This document shows positions 14,309 through 22,504 of a stretch of DNA of 64,000 nucleotides, in pieces (positions within the stretch are counted from its first letter, which is position 1; each line of letters opens with the position of its first letter). Source of the DNA: CBDDGJ01 sp965199285 (GTDB lineage Bacteria > Pseudomonadota > Alphaproteobacteria > RS24); contig OZ240687.1 in the NCBI GenBank assembly GCA_965199285.1, positions 1,054,001 through 1,118,000 on the forward strand, written 5' to 3'. A program made the translations under genes and the position numbers. The notes below the pieces were generated by a model. The model did no database searches, was not told the origin of the DNA, and saw nothing but the letters and a program-made list of their open reading frames with translations.

Positions 14309-16255
14309 CTATATTCTGGAGGGCGTACCGTTTTCAAACAACCAATCAATAATATGCTGGGCGGCTTCAGGGGCTGTCATATCGGTTGTGTTGACGCGGA
14401 TTTCGGGATGAGAGGGCTCTTCATAGGGGCTATCAATTCCGGTGAAATTTTTAAGCTCCCCAGCGCGCGCCTTTTTATAAAGCCCTTTCACATCTCGCGC
14501 TTCGGCAATCGCAAGCGGCGTATCAACAAAAATTTCGATAAACTCACCCTCCGGCAACATCTGCCGCACCATATCACGCTCGGCTTGAAACGGTGATATA
14601 AAAGCGGCAAGAACGATGAGACCTGCATCTGTCATTAATTTTGTAACTTCGCCAATGCGGCGAATATTCTCAATTCGGTCGGCATCAGTAAAACCCAAAT
14701 CCTTATTTAATCCATGCCGGATATTATCGCCATCAAGCAGAAAGGTATGGCGGTTCATCTTATGCAGGCGTTTTTCAACTTCATTCGCAATGGTTGACTT
14801 TCCCGACCCCGATAGACCGGTAAACCATAGCACAAGCGGTTTCTGATTTTTAAGATTAGCATGCGCCAGACGGTCAATATCGGTCGTTTGCCAATGCACA
14901 TTCTGGCTTCGCCGCAAGGAAAAATGCAACATCCCCGCCCCAACCGTACGATTGGTGAGCTTATCAATCAGAATAAAACTGCCCATATCGCGATTTTTTT
15001 CATAGCTTTCAAATATGATGGGTTTTTCAGTGGTGAGCGTTGTTACCCCAATCGCGTTTAGGTTTAATGTTTTGGCCGCTAAATGTTCAAGATGGTTGAC
15101 ATCAATTTGATATTTGGGGGCGTGCAGCTTTGCAGAGACAAGCTCGGCCCCGATTTTCAGCCAATAGGCGCGCCCTGGTAAAAGTTCTTCTTCATCCATC
15201 CAGACAATGGTTGCTTCAAACTGATCTGCAACGAGGGGAGGGTCATCGGCGGTCGCAATCACATCGCCGCGTGAGCAATCAATTTCATCTGCCAGTTTGA
15301 GGGTGACAGATTGTCCGGCAATCGCCTCATCAAGCGCCTGTTCGGTTCCATCTGCGGCCATTGTGATAATCGCGGTGATTGTCGAATTTTTCCCCGATGG
15401 CACAATCCGTATTTTATCCTTACGGCGCACCACCCCGCTGGCGATTTGCCCGCTAAAGCCACGAAAATCAAGATTGGGGCGATTCACCCATTGCACCGGC
15501 ATACGAAACGGTTTCGCCTCATCCATATCATCCGCAAGCGTAACCGTTTCTAAATGTGAAACCAGCGTACCACCGGAAAACCAAGCCATATGTTCGGATA
15601 GGTGGGTAATATTATCCCCTTTCAAACCAGAGATTGGAAAGGCGGTAAAACTTTCCATCCCCAACGCTTCCGCAAAAACCGTATATTCGGCAATAATTTC
15701 ATCGTAAACTTTCTGGTCATAATCGACCAAATCCATTTTATTAATCGCAACAACAATATGCTGAATGCCAAGCAAATTAACTAAATAGCTATGCCGACGG
15801 GTTTGCGTTAAAATGCCTTGGCGGGCATCGATTAAAATAATTGCTAAATCGGCGGTTGAGGCACCCGTCACCATATTGCGGGTATATTGCTCATGCCCTG
15901 GTGTATCGGCGACAATAAATTTCCGCTTTTCGGTGGCAAAAAACCGATAGGCGACATCAATGGTGATCCCCTGTTCGCGTTCAGCCGCCAGCCCATCCAC
16001 CAGTAAAGCAAAATCAATCTCTTGTCCTTGCGTGCCGAGCTTTTTACTATCCGCTTCGAGATGCGCGAGCTGGTCTTCGAAAATCATTTTACTGTCATAA
16101 AGCAAGCGTCCAATCAAGGTTGATTTGCCATCATCAACCGAACCACAAGTGATAAAACGCAGCATGGATTTATGCTGATGCGCTTCCAGATATGCCTCAA
16201 TATCTTCAGCAATCAACCGGTCGGTTTGATAAATAGGGGCGGATGAATCTGCCAT
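14309..16255 (-). CDS. cysNC: Bifunctional sulfate adenylyltransferase subunit 1 / adenylylsulfate kinase (CysN-CysC fusion)
   Basis: A 648-residue fusion. Residues about 30-460 are the CysN GTPase: P-loop GSVDDGKSTLIG, DTPGHEQYTRNM, AINKMDLVD, then beta-barrel domains. Residues about 470-648 are APS kinase with WFTGLSGSGKST, LDGDNIRHGLN and FISPFQAERD. Together with CysD it makes APS from sulfate and ATP with GTP hydrolysis, then phosphorylates APS to PAPS. The CysN start overlaps the cysD stop by one base. No PAPS reductase or sulfotransferase gene is nearby, so the product's use (assimilation or sulfation) is open. Confidence 0.96.
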   Translation of the reverse strand: MADSSAPIYQTDRLIAEDIEAYLEAHQHKSMLRFITCGSVDDGKSTLIGRLLYDSKMIFEDQLAHLEADSKKLGTQGQEIDFALLVDGLAAEREQGITIDVAYRFFATEKRKFIVADTPGHEQYTRNMVTGASTADLAIILIDARQGILTQTRRHSYLVNLLGIQHIVVAINKMDLVDYDQKVYDEIIAEYTVFAEALGMESFTAFPISGLKGDNITHLSEHMAWFSGGTLVSHLETVTLADDMDEAKPFRMPVQWVNRPNLDFRGFSGQIASGVVRRKDKIRIVPSGKNSTITAIITMAADGTEQALDEAIAGQSVTLKLADEIDCSRGDVIATADDPPLVADQFEATIVWMDEEELLPGRAYWLKIGAELVSAKLHAPKYQIDVNHLEHLAAKTLNLNAIGVTTLTTEKPIIFESYEKNRDMGSFILIDKLTNRTVGAGMLHFSLRRSQNVHWQTTDIDRLAHANLKNQKPLVLWFTGLSGSGKSTIANEVEKRLHKMNRHTFLLDGDNIRHGLNKDLGFTDADRIENIRRIGEVTKLMTDAGLIVLAAFISPFQAERDMVRQMLPEGEFIEIFVDTPLAIAEARDVKGLYKKARAGELKNFTGIDSPYEEPSHPEIRVNTTDMTAPEAAQHIIDWLFENGTPSRI

Positions 16256-17151
16256 CAGAAATAACCTTCCTGCTTTTTCTTTTCCATCGAAGCGGCAGTA
16301 TCATGATCAATCGCGCGGCCTTGCCGTTCAGAGGTGGTGGTGAGCAAAATCTCTTGAATGACATCCGCTAGCGTCGTCGCTTCGCTTTCCACCGCACCGG
16401 TGAGCGGATAGCACCCCAGAGTTCGAAACCGGATTGAGCGCTTGATCACCTCTTCGCCTGCTTGCAAGGGGAAGCGATCATCATCCACCATCAGCAACAG
16501 GCCGTCACGCTCAACCGTTGGCCGCGGGGCTGCAAAATAAAGCGGCACAATCTCGATATTTTCCAGATAAATATATTGCCATATATCAAGTTCCGTCCAG
16601 TTCGACATTGGGAAAACCCGAATGCTCTCGCCTTTGCTTTTACGCGCATTATAAAGTTTCCAAAGCTCAGGGCGTTGATTTTTCGGATCCCAGTGATGGC
16701 TTGCCGAGCGAAAGGAAAAAACCCGCTCTTTGGCGCGTGACTTTTCTTCATCCCGCCGCGCCCCACCAAAGGCAGCATCAAAGCCATATTTATCAAGCGC
16801 TTGTTTTAAGCCTTCAGTCTTCCACATATCCGTGTGTAAAGCGCCATGTTCAAACGGGTTAATGCCGCGCGCCAGCGCCTCTGGATTCTGATGAATAAGT
16901 AATTCCATACCAGCATCTTGTGCCGCCTTTGCGCGCAATTTATACATATCCTGAAACTTCCAAGTCGTATCAACATGTAAAAGTGGAAAAGGCGGCGGCG
17001 AGGGGTAAAATGCTTTTTTGGCAACATGCAGCATGGCGGCAGAATCTTTCCCGACCGAATAAAGCATGACCGGATTTTCAGCTTCCGCGACAATCTCGCG
17101 CATAATATAAATGCTTTCTGCCTCAAGCCGTTCGAGATGCGTAAGTGTCAT
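16255..17151 (-). CDS. cysD: Sulfate adenylyltransferase subunit 2
   Basis: A 298-residue ATP pyrophosphatase-type subunit of ATP sulfurylase. It shows the PP-loop YSVGKDSAAMLH (about 32-43), FGGARRDEEKSRAKERVFSFR, FPMSNWTELDIWQYI and the C-terminal RFRTLGCYPLTGAVES. It forms the catalytic partner of the CysN half encoded just downstream. Length and sequence are standard, with no unusual features. Confidence 0.96.
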   Translation of the reverse strand: MTLTHLERLEAESIYIMREIVAEAENPVMLYSVGKDSAAMLHVAKKAFYPSPPPFPLLHVDTTWKFQDMYKLRAKAAQDAGMELLIHQNPEALARGINPFEHGALHTDMWKTEGLKQALDKYGFDAAFGGARRDEEKSRAKERVFSFRSASHHWDPKNQRPELWKLYNARKSKGESIRVFPMSNWTELDIWQYIYLENIEIVPLYFAAPRPTVERDGLLLMVDDDRFPLQAGEEVIKRSIRFRTLGCYPLTGAVESEATTLADVIQEILLTTTSERQGRAIDHDTAASMEKKKQEGYF

Positions 17152-17249
17152 ATATCTGCGCCCTATCGGAAATGTGGTTTCTATATTAAGTTTGCAAAAC
17201 AGATAGAACGTCCCCCTTTTAATGTCAATAAAAGAGGGGTTTCCTATAG

Positions 17250-17786
17250 TTATGATTTCATTTTTTCGATATCCTCAAGCGGGATACGGTAAATGCCACG
17301 GGCATAATTTTTGGCATTTTGGGTATAAAAATCAGCATTAAACTGATTGGCATCACGCATATTGCGGGTTGCCACTAATTTTGCCGGCACGCCAGCAATG
17401 ATTGAGTTTTCCGGAAATTCGCTATTTTCGGTCACAATACTATGACCAGCAACAATGCTATTTGCGCCAATTTTACTCCCATCCATCAGGGTCGCATTAA
17501 GCCCAACCAAGCAATGGTCACCAAGTTCACAGCCATGAATGTTCACATGATGGGTGATTGAACAATGCTCACCAATAATGGTAGGGGAATCATAACCGAC
17601 ATGCACCATCACAAAATCCTGAATATTTGTGTTGGCGCCAATTTTAATCTCAAACATCTCCGCCCGCATCACCACATAAGGCCAAACACTAGCTTCCTTG
17701 CCAATCGTCACCTTGCCATAAATTTGTGCCGTTTCATGAATATAGGCGCTTTCATCAATCGTAACATCATCACCAAATACCGGCAT
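17250..17786 (-). CDS. Gamma-carbonic anhydrase-like protein (left-handed beta-helix hexapeptide family)
   Basis: A 178-residue protein of the YrdA/CaiE/gamma-CA family. Hexapeptide-repeat turns run from about 10 to 140 (IYGKVTIG, IGANTNIQD, IIGEHCSITHHV, IGANSIVAG). Candidate zinc-binding histidines are in MVHVGYD and ITHHVNIHGC, in the order expected for the family (one His, then a pair five residues apart). It would be a homotrimer. Enzymatic carbonic anhydrase activity is not certain for this subgroup. The start overlaps by one base the stop of the CDP-alcohol phosphatidyltransferase gene. Confidence 0.88.
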   Translation of the reverse strand: MPVFGDDVTIDESAYIHETAQIYGKVTIGKEASVWPYVVMRAEMFEIKIGANTNIQDFVMVHVGYDSPTIIGEHCSITHHVNIHGCELGDHCLVGLNATLMDGSKIGANSIVAGHSIVTENSEFPENSIIAGVPAKLVATRNMRDANQFNADFYTQNAKNYARGIYRIPLEDIEKMKS

Positions 17787-18403
17787 TAGTTTTCTCCCAA
17801 TAGTTTAACCGCAATCAGAACGCGTAAGATAACGGATATAAAAATTGCGACCGCAAAAAAGCCTGACGCCGCAATAAAATATTTTGGAAACAGCAAGACA
17901 TAGATAAAAAATAAGATTGTTTCTGTTCCTTCGATGAGACCAAACTGATAAAAGAAGCTCTTTTTCCCTTGTGCTTCGCTCGTTAAACCCCGCTTTTCGG
18001 CGATAATCGCAAAGCCGAGAAAAACTGTCATCGACATCGCAAAGGCAGATAAAAGCACTGCCGCCATAAACGCATTATGCGGCGCATAAATCGCAAAGCC
18101 CAAAGGTAGTAATGCCCAGATTAGAAAATCACTCACAATATCCAAATAAGCACCGCGGTCACTCACCTGTTGTTTTTGCCGTGCCAATGCCCCATCCAAG
18201 CCATCAGCAAAGCGGCTACAGATAAGCGCGATAAGCGCGCCGACAAACTCACCTTTGATAATGGCGACAAAGCAAACCAAACCGCAAACAAAGCCAATTA
18301 AGGTCATCGCATTGGGGGAGATTGGCACGTGCGGGGCAACCCCCTTTAGGGGTGGATCAATAAGCCGACGAACAAGTGGATCAAGCATGTTAACGATTTG
18401 CAA
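17786..18403 (-). CDS. CDP-alcohol phosphatidyltransferase family protein
   Basis: A 205-residue membrane enzyme with about five helices. The signature D-G-x2-A-R-x8-G-x3-D-x3-D is present as DGLDGALARQKQQVSDRGAY followed by LDIVSD, with all the metal-binding Asp residues. It transfers a phosphatidyl (or similar) group from CDP-diacylglycerol to an alcohol acceptor at the inner membrane. The acceptor cannot be told from sequence by eye. Its first codons overlap the nitronate monooxygenase gene by 14 bp and its end overlaps the carbonic anhydrase gene, so the three form one operon. Confidence 0.9.
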   Translation of the reverse strand: MQIVNMLDPLVRRLIDPPLKGVAPHVPISPNAMTLIGFVCGLVCFVAIIKGEFVGALIALICSRFADGLDGALARQKQQVSDRGAYLDIVSDFLIWALLPLGFAIYAPHNAFMAAVLLSAFAMSMTVFLGFAIIAEKRGLTSEAQGKKSFFYQFGLIEGTETILFFIYVLLFPKYFIAASGFFAVAIFISVILRVLIAVKLLGEN

Positions 18404-19352
18404 GTTCGCTTACAGCCTGTTCATATTCGGTCTGTAAGCGCGCAACCACGGTTTCAATCGGCTCGATTTTCTCGATCCCGCCAATGCCCTGACCAGAGCC
18501 CCAAATATCTTTCCATGCCTTCGATTTCATATTGCCGCCGGAGCCAAAATCCATTTTACTTTTATCGGCATCAGGCAGATTATCCGGATCCAACCCTGCC
18601 GCCGCAATCGAAGGCTTTAGATAATTACCATGCACGCCGGTAAATAATGAACTATAGACAATATCATTGGCAACGCTGCCCACCAGCATATCCTTATAGC
18701 CCTGATCGGCATTTGCCTCTTCTGTTGCGATAAAGCGGCTGCCAATATAGGCAAGATCCGCCCCCATCGCCAAAGCCCCCGCAACACTATAGCCATCGCC
18801 AATCGAACCAGAGAGCAAAATCGTGCCATCAAACCATTGTTTGACCTCGCGTACCAAAGCAAAAGGGCTGAGCGTGCCGGCATGTCCACCCGCACCGGCG
18901 CAGACCAGAATCAATCCATCAACGCCTTGTTCAGCAGCTTTTTTGGCATGATGCACATTAATCACATCATGAAATACCAAGCCGCCATAGCTATGCGCCG
19001 CTTCGACAATTTCTGCCGGTGGGCGTAAAGAGGTGATGATAATCGGCACCTTATGTTTTACGCATGTTTCCATATCGGCCATCAGCCGGTCATTCGATCC
19101 ATGACAGATTTGGTTAACCGCATAGGGCGCGACAATCGCATCTCTGTTTGCTGCTTTATAGGCGCTAAGCTCCCCATTAATGCGGGTCAGCCATTCATCT
19201 AGCATTTCCACCGGACGTGCATTGAGCGCCGGAAACGAGCCAACAATACCGGCTTTACATTGGGCAATCACAAGTTCTGGACCTGAGACAATAAACAAAG
19301 GCGAACCAACAACCGGTACGCGTAAATTTTTTAGAAAATCTGGTAAAGCCAT
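18390..19352 (-). CDS. Nitronate monooxygenase / 2-nitropropane dioxygenase-like FMN protein
   Basis: A 320-residue TIM-barrel flavoprotein. It shows LRVPVVGSPLFIVSG at the start, VLD-like strands, the AGAGGHAGTLSPFALV phosphate-binding block, and LAMGADLAYIGSRF, all characteristic of the NMO family (and of FabK-like relatives). It would oxidise nitronates or a related substrate with FMN and oxygen. It is the first gene of the three-gene minus-strand run down to 17250. The function of this combination is unclear. Confidence 0.88.
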   Translation of the reverse strand: MALPDFLKNLRVPVVGSPLFIVSGPELVIAQCKAGIVGSFPALNARPVEMLDEWLTRINGELSAYKAANRDAIVAPYAVNQICHGSNDRLMADMETCVKHKVPIIITSLRPPAEIVEAAHSYGGLVFHDVINVHHAKKAAEQGVDGLILVCAGAGGHAGTLSPFALVREVKQWFDGTILLSGSIGDGYSVAGALAMGADLAYIGSRFIATEEANADQGYKDMLVGSVANDIVYSSLFTGVHGNYLKPSIAAAGLDPDNLPDADKSKMDFGSGGNMKSKAWKDIWGSGQGIGGIEKIEPIETVVARLQTEYEQAVSELANR

Positions 19353-19448
19353 TTTATATCCCTCTTATTATATCTATCTTCGCTATTTTGTGCCGAATGA
19401 TAATTATTTTCGGGTGAGATGCAAGAGGCGATTTCTATATAAAAGGAC

Positions 19449-20351
19449 TTAATTATTTTGGGGGTCGGCTTCGATAATCCCCTCAGCTTGCGCCAGCTCT
19501 TGCATCGCATCACGGAGTTTTTCAAAGGCCCGTTGCTCGATTTGCCGCACCCGCTCACGACTGATTGAAAATTCCTGCGCCAGTTCTTCAAGCGTTTTGG
19601 AAGGCTCACTCAATCGCCGTGCCGTAAGAATCGCCTGCTCACGTTCATTCAAAGCGCGCATTGCTTTTTGCAAAACCGCTTGCCGGTGATCATATTCATC
19701 TTGCGCGACCAGCGCATCTTCAATATTTTCATCATCGCTTTGCAACCAGTCCTGCCATTCGCCACTCTCTTCGCCATCACGTAAGGGGGCATTTAGGGAT
19801 TGATCGCCTCCGGTAAGGCGGTTATTCATATTCACCACCTCGGTTTCGGACACATTGAGAGTTTTGGCAATTTCTTTTACCTTATCAACCGGCAAGCCCT
19901 CATCAATTGCATTGATTTCACCTTTCAAGCGACGGAGGTTAAAAAATAATTTCTTTTGGGCGGCCGTCGTGCCAATTTTAACAAGGCTCCAACTGCGCAA
20001 AACATATTCCTGAATAGAGGCGCGAATCCACCACATGGCGTAAGTCGCCAACCGGAAGCCCCGCTCCGGATCAAACTTCTTAACCGCCTGCATAAGCCCC
20101 AAATTGCCTTCTGAAATAACCTCGCCCATTGGCAATCCATAACCACGATAGCCAATCGCAATTTTAGCCGATAATCGTAAATGGCTGGTTACCAGCTTAT
20201 TGGCGGCTTCCAGATCTCCCTGCTCGGCATAATCTTTGGCGAGCTGATATTCCTCTTGCGCTTCTAACATTGGGAATTTACGAATTTCCTGCAAATAGCG
20301 GGAAAGACTACCCTCTGGGGAGGAAACAACAATATCTGTCTTCTTGCTCAT
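19449..20351 (-). CDS. rpoH: Heat-shock sigma factor RpoH (sigma-32)
   Basis: A 300-residue sigma factor. Region 2 contains NKLVTSHLRLSAKIAIGYRGYGLP and FDPERGFRLATYAMWWIRASIQEYVLRSWSLV. The RpoH-box hallmark QKKLFFNLRR follows, then region 4 with LEELAQEFSISRERVRQIEQRAFEKLR. The box separates RpoH from RpoD and RpoS. It directs transcription of chaperone and protease genes; clpS-clpA at 27.9 kb is a plausible target, but no promoter was checked. It lies just downstream of rluD, the usual alphaproteobacterial order. Confidence 0.95.
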   Translation of the reverse strand: MSKKTDIVVSSPEGSLSRYLQEIRKFPMLEAQEEYQLAKDYAEQGDLEAANKLVTSHLRLSAKIAIGYRGYGLPMGEVISEGNLGLMQAVKKFDPERGFRLATYAMWWIRASIQEYVLRSWSLVKIGTTAAQKKLFFNLRRLKGEINAIDEGLPVDKVKEIAKTLNVSETEVVNMNNRLTGGDQSLNAPLRDGEESGEWQDWLQSDDENIEDALVAQDEYDHRQAVLQKAMRALNEREQAILTARRLSEPSKTLEELAQEFSISRERVRQIEQRAFEKLRDAMQELAQAEGIIEADPQNN

Positions 20352-20381
20352 AGGGTTTATATAGGCTTTTCGTCCACAAAA

Positions 20382-21365
20382 TTAAAGGGTGGCGAGAATA
20401 TTTTCCATATCAGTTGGCGGCGGCGCAGAAAACGAGACGGCGGCACCAGTGATAGGATGGTCAAAGCCAAGCAGTCGCGCATGTAAGCCGTGCCGCTGCA
20501 AGGCACTAACCGCATCGGCTTGGGCTGGCGGCAGCTTGTGAATACGGGTTTGCCACCCCGTGCCATAGAGCTTATCGGCAATGACCGGATGACCAATATG
20601 CGCCATATGTACGCGGATCTGATGGGTGCGTCCGGTTTCTAACTGGCAGGCAATATGCGACAGCAGTCCAGCCGCTTTCACCATATGATAATGGGTCACC
20701 GCATGCCGCGCCGCGCTATGATCTGCCACTGTTATTTTTTTGCGATTTTGTTGCGACCGCGTAAGCGAAGCCTCTATTTTACCCTGCGGCAGCAAAGGCA
20801 CGCCCCAAATAAGCGCATCATAAATACGTTTTAGCCGTCCATCTCGCCCATGCGCGGCAAATTGCTCTGCTAGAGCCTGATGCGCTTTATCATGTTTGGC
20901 AACCACCATCACCCCGCTGGTTTCCTTATCCAACCGATGCACAATGCCAGGGCGGCGTTCGCCACCAATGCCCGATAGGCTATTGCCACAATGAGCGATC
21001 AGCGCATTAACCAGAGTTGAATCGGGCGAACCAGGAGCGGGATGCACCACCATGCCGGCGGGTTTGTTAATCACAATCACCGCCTCATCTTCATGTAAAA
21101 TATCAAGTGCGATATTTTGCGGGCGGAGCCTGCTATCAACCGGTGGCGGTGGCGTAAAATGATAGACCTCACCCTGCTTTACCTTATGGGCGGGATTGGT
21201 GATTGGAATATTCTTACCTTTGTCCGATTGATAAATCTCGCCATTGCGGATAAACTGCTGCAAGCGAACGCGTGAAAAATCTTGTCGCGCGTGCGCCAGC
21301 ACCCGATCCAGCCTTTGGCCATGATCGGTTTCACTAATCGTAATTATAATAGGTTCATGTATCAT
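20382..21365 (-). CDS. rluD: 23S rRNA pseudouridine synthase RluD-like
   Basis: A 327-residue pseudouridine synthase with an N-terminal S4-like RNA-binding domain (QRLDRVLAHARQDFSRVRLQQFIRNGEI, about 17-45) and the RluA-family catalytic block HRLDKETSGVMVVAK with its Asp. LETGRTHQIRVHMAHIGHPVIADKLYG follows. It probably converts U1911, U1915 and U1917 of 23S rRNA. Its ATG shares bases with the ATG of the divergent gene at 21364. rpoH follows 30 bp downstream. Confidence 0.93.
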   Translation of the reverse strand: MIHEPIIITISETDHGQRLDRVLAHARQDFSRVRLQQFIRNGEIYQSDKGKNIPITNPAHKVKQGEVYHFTPPPPVDSRLRPQNIALDILHEDEAVIVINKPAGMVVHPAPGSPDSTLVNALIAHCGNSLSGIGGERRPGIVHRLDKETSGVMVVAKHDKAHQALAEQFAAHGRDGRLKRIYDALIWGVPLLPQGKIEASLTRSQQNRKKITVADHSAARHAVTHYHMVKAAGLLSHIACQLETGRTHQIRVHMAHIGHPVIADKLYGTGWQTRIHKLPPAQADAVSALQRHGLHARLLGFDHPITGAAVSFSAPPPTDMENILATL

Positions 21366-21696
21366 GACAGACGAAAATCCTAAACCTTACCTTACCACCT
21401 ATACCAAAATTATGCTTGCTGTCGTGATAATATTAGGCTTTTTGCTCGTCATCGGCACGGGTGTGGTCATTTTCACAATCATTGATCGGTTATCCGGCCA
21501 AAGCAGTGATGAGGCAGCAATAACCCAATTTTCCCAGCCACCAGCCTATCGCTCATTACCAGATAGGGCGACAGTCGAAAGATTTGACATTATCGGCCGC
21601 GATATGCTTTTGCATATTCGCGAAGGCAAGCGCGATTTATTTATTCTGATTGACCCCAAAACCGGCGCCGAAAAAAATCGAGTGATTATTCCCTAG
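21364..21696 (+). CDS. Small membrane-anchored protein, DUF6476-like
   Basis: A 110-residue protein with one N-terminal transmembrane helix (about 15-38) and a short extracytoplasmic domain (RATVERFDIIGRDMLLHIREGKRDLFILIDPKTGAEKNR, about 67-107) that looks like a small beta domain. Genes of this layout sit opposite rluD in many alphaproteobacteria (DUF6476, from memory). The start codons of this gene and rluD overlap (ATG at 21364-21366 against CAT at 21363-21365), so each promoter must lie inside the other gene. The stop codon is part of the terminator stem that follows. Confidence 0.7.
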   Translation: MTDENPKPYLTTYTKIMLAVVIILGFLLVIGTGVVIFTIIDRLSGQSSDEAAITQFSQPPAYRSLPDRATVERFDIIGRDMLLHIREGKRDLFILIDPKTGAEKNRVIIP

Positions 21697-21724
21697 TGCA
21701 TCTAAAGATGCACTAGGTTTTTTT
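21693..21724 (+). terminator. Rho-independent terminator of the DUF6476-like gene
   Basis: CTAGTGCATC-TAAA-GATGCACTAG, a perfect 10-bp stem with a four-base loop, then G and seven T. The stem begins on the stop codon. Confidence 0.93.
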
Positions 21725-21985
21725 CGCTCACGGTAATCATGCGCTTGCGCTCATGATACCTGCACGGGCGCGGGCGAACTATCACCCGGACACCCGGTCG
21801 GGTGTCTCTTTCCTAGCGCATCTAAAGATGCACTAGGTTTTTCTTCCCTCACGGCAATCGCTTACGCGATGCCTACGGGGGTGTGCCGCGTTCGGCGGGT
21901 TTGCAGTCGCAAGCCTATTCCCATGCAATCATCCAGTAAAGAGACAGCCGCGCTTCTCTTCCCTTGCACCATCCAATTTTGTTTC
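21725..21985. repeat. Two tandem palindromic mosaics with a duplicated terminator
   Basis: This 260-bp stretch has no gene. It starts with a CTCACGGTAATCATG hairpin module, a GCACGGGCGCGGGCG spacer and the hairpin GACACCCGGTCGGGTGTC (21789-21808). Next comes a second copy of the terminator hairpin (21813-21843, one stem base changed: CTAGCGCATC) with its T run. A second CACGG module follows with GCAATCGCTTACGCGATGC, then the TTGCAGTCGCAAGCC hairpin shared with 1398-1415. The duplication of the terminator together with the following module shows that these modules spread as units. Confidence 0.75.
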
Positions 21986-21989
21986 TTCT

Positions 21990-22017
21990 TTGACATTACC
22001 CTTTTTTATGATAATCT
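21990..22017 (+). promoter_or_regulatory. Promoter of structured RNA copy 3
   Basis: TTGACA (21990-21995), a 16-bp spacer and TAATCT (22012-22017) with an extended TG at 22009-22010. This is the best promoter of the six copies. Confidence 0.75.
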
Positions 22018-22019
22018 AT

Positions 22020-22350
22020 TTCTAGTGACGGACATATCCGGCACGGGGGGATTCAAATCCCTCAATCCAATCTGGCCATGGCAACAGCCATAAAAAGATT
22101 TGCCATCCCAATGCTTTTTCATGCGCTGGGGTGGCGGCGCTATAAAATAGCCGCTCGCGGTAAAAACGTCGCGGCCATCTGATTGGATTGGTTATTTGAA
22201 CACCCCGGCACCAACTATTTTGTAAAAAATATGTTGGTTGCCATCTCACTATATAAGTCGGGGTGGGAGTCCTATACAAAAGGTGAAAGCTAAAAAGACT
22301 CTAAGAACGTGGAAAATAAGTCAATCTCACCCCGACACCATTTACTTTAT
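22020..22350 (+). ncRNA. Structured RNA with pseudoknot, copy 3, long form with a second module
   Basis: The first module has a 5' hairpin (GTGACGGA/TCCGGCAC) and P1 CAATCCAATC (22063-22072) with GATTGGATTG (22181-22190), 10 bp. P2 is GGGGTG (22128-22133) with CACCCC (22201-22206), crossing P1. P3 is GCGGCG with CGTCGC (22134-22139/22167-22172), and the inner hairpin is CCG-CTCG-CGG. Instead of a terminator, a hairpin of GGCACCAAC with GTTGGTTGCC follows. The second module has GTCGGGGTG (22257-22265) with CACCCCGAC (22328-22336), GAGTC with GACTC, and an inner hairpin with a GAAA loop between A-rich strands. No gene follows on the + strand; panC is convergent. It therefore looks like a stand-alone RNA here. 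Confidence 0.72.
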
Positions 22351-22354
22351 TTCC

Positions 22355-22475
22355 CTCACGGCTTTATTTCCCTCACGGCAGTGCCTTCGGCACGCCTGCG
22401 GGAACGCGCCCAAACTATTGGGCGGACACCCAGTCGGGTGTCTATTTCCATGCACCATCCAGTCGTATCCCTATT
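22355..22475. repeat. Palindromic mosaic
   Basis: Repeats of CCCTCACGGC, a hairpin GTGCC-TTCG-GGCAC, GGGCGC/GCGCCC-like bases, and GGACACCCAGTCGGGTGTC (a hairpin also at 21789), ending with the TCCATGCACCATCCAG tail found at 1427 and 21965. It fills the space between RNA copy 3 and the convergent panC gene. I see no gene. Confidence 0.65.
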
Positions 22476-22504
22476 CCCATGCAATATCGCGTTTTGTTTC
22501 TTTG

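Noticed and set aside
14309..16255. Elongation factor or selenocysteine factor as identity of the GTPase
   Set aside because: The CysN-specific DDGKSTLIG loop, adjacency to cysD and the fused APS kinase domain settle it as CysNC.
19449..20351. Housekeeping sigma factor RpoD
   Set aside because: Short length (300 residues), the QKKLFFNLR RpoH box and no region 1.1.
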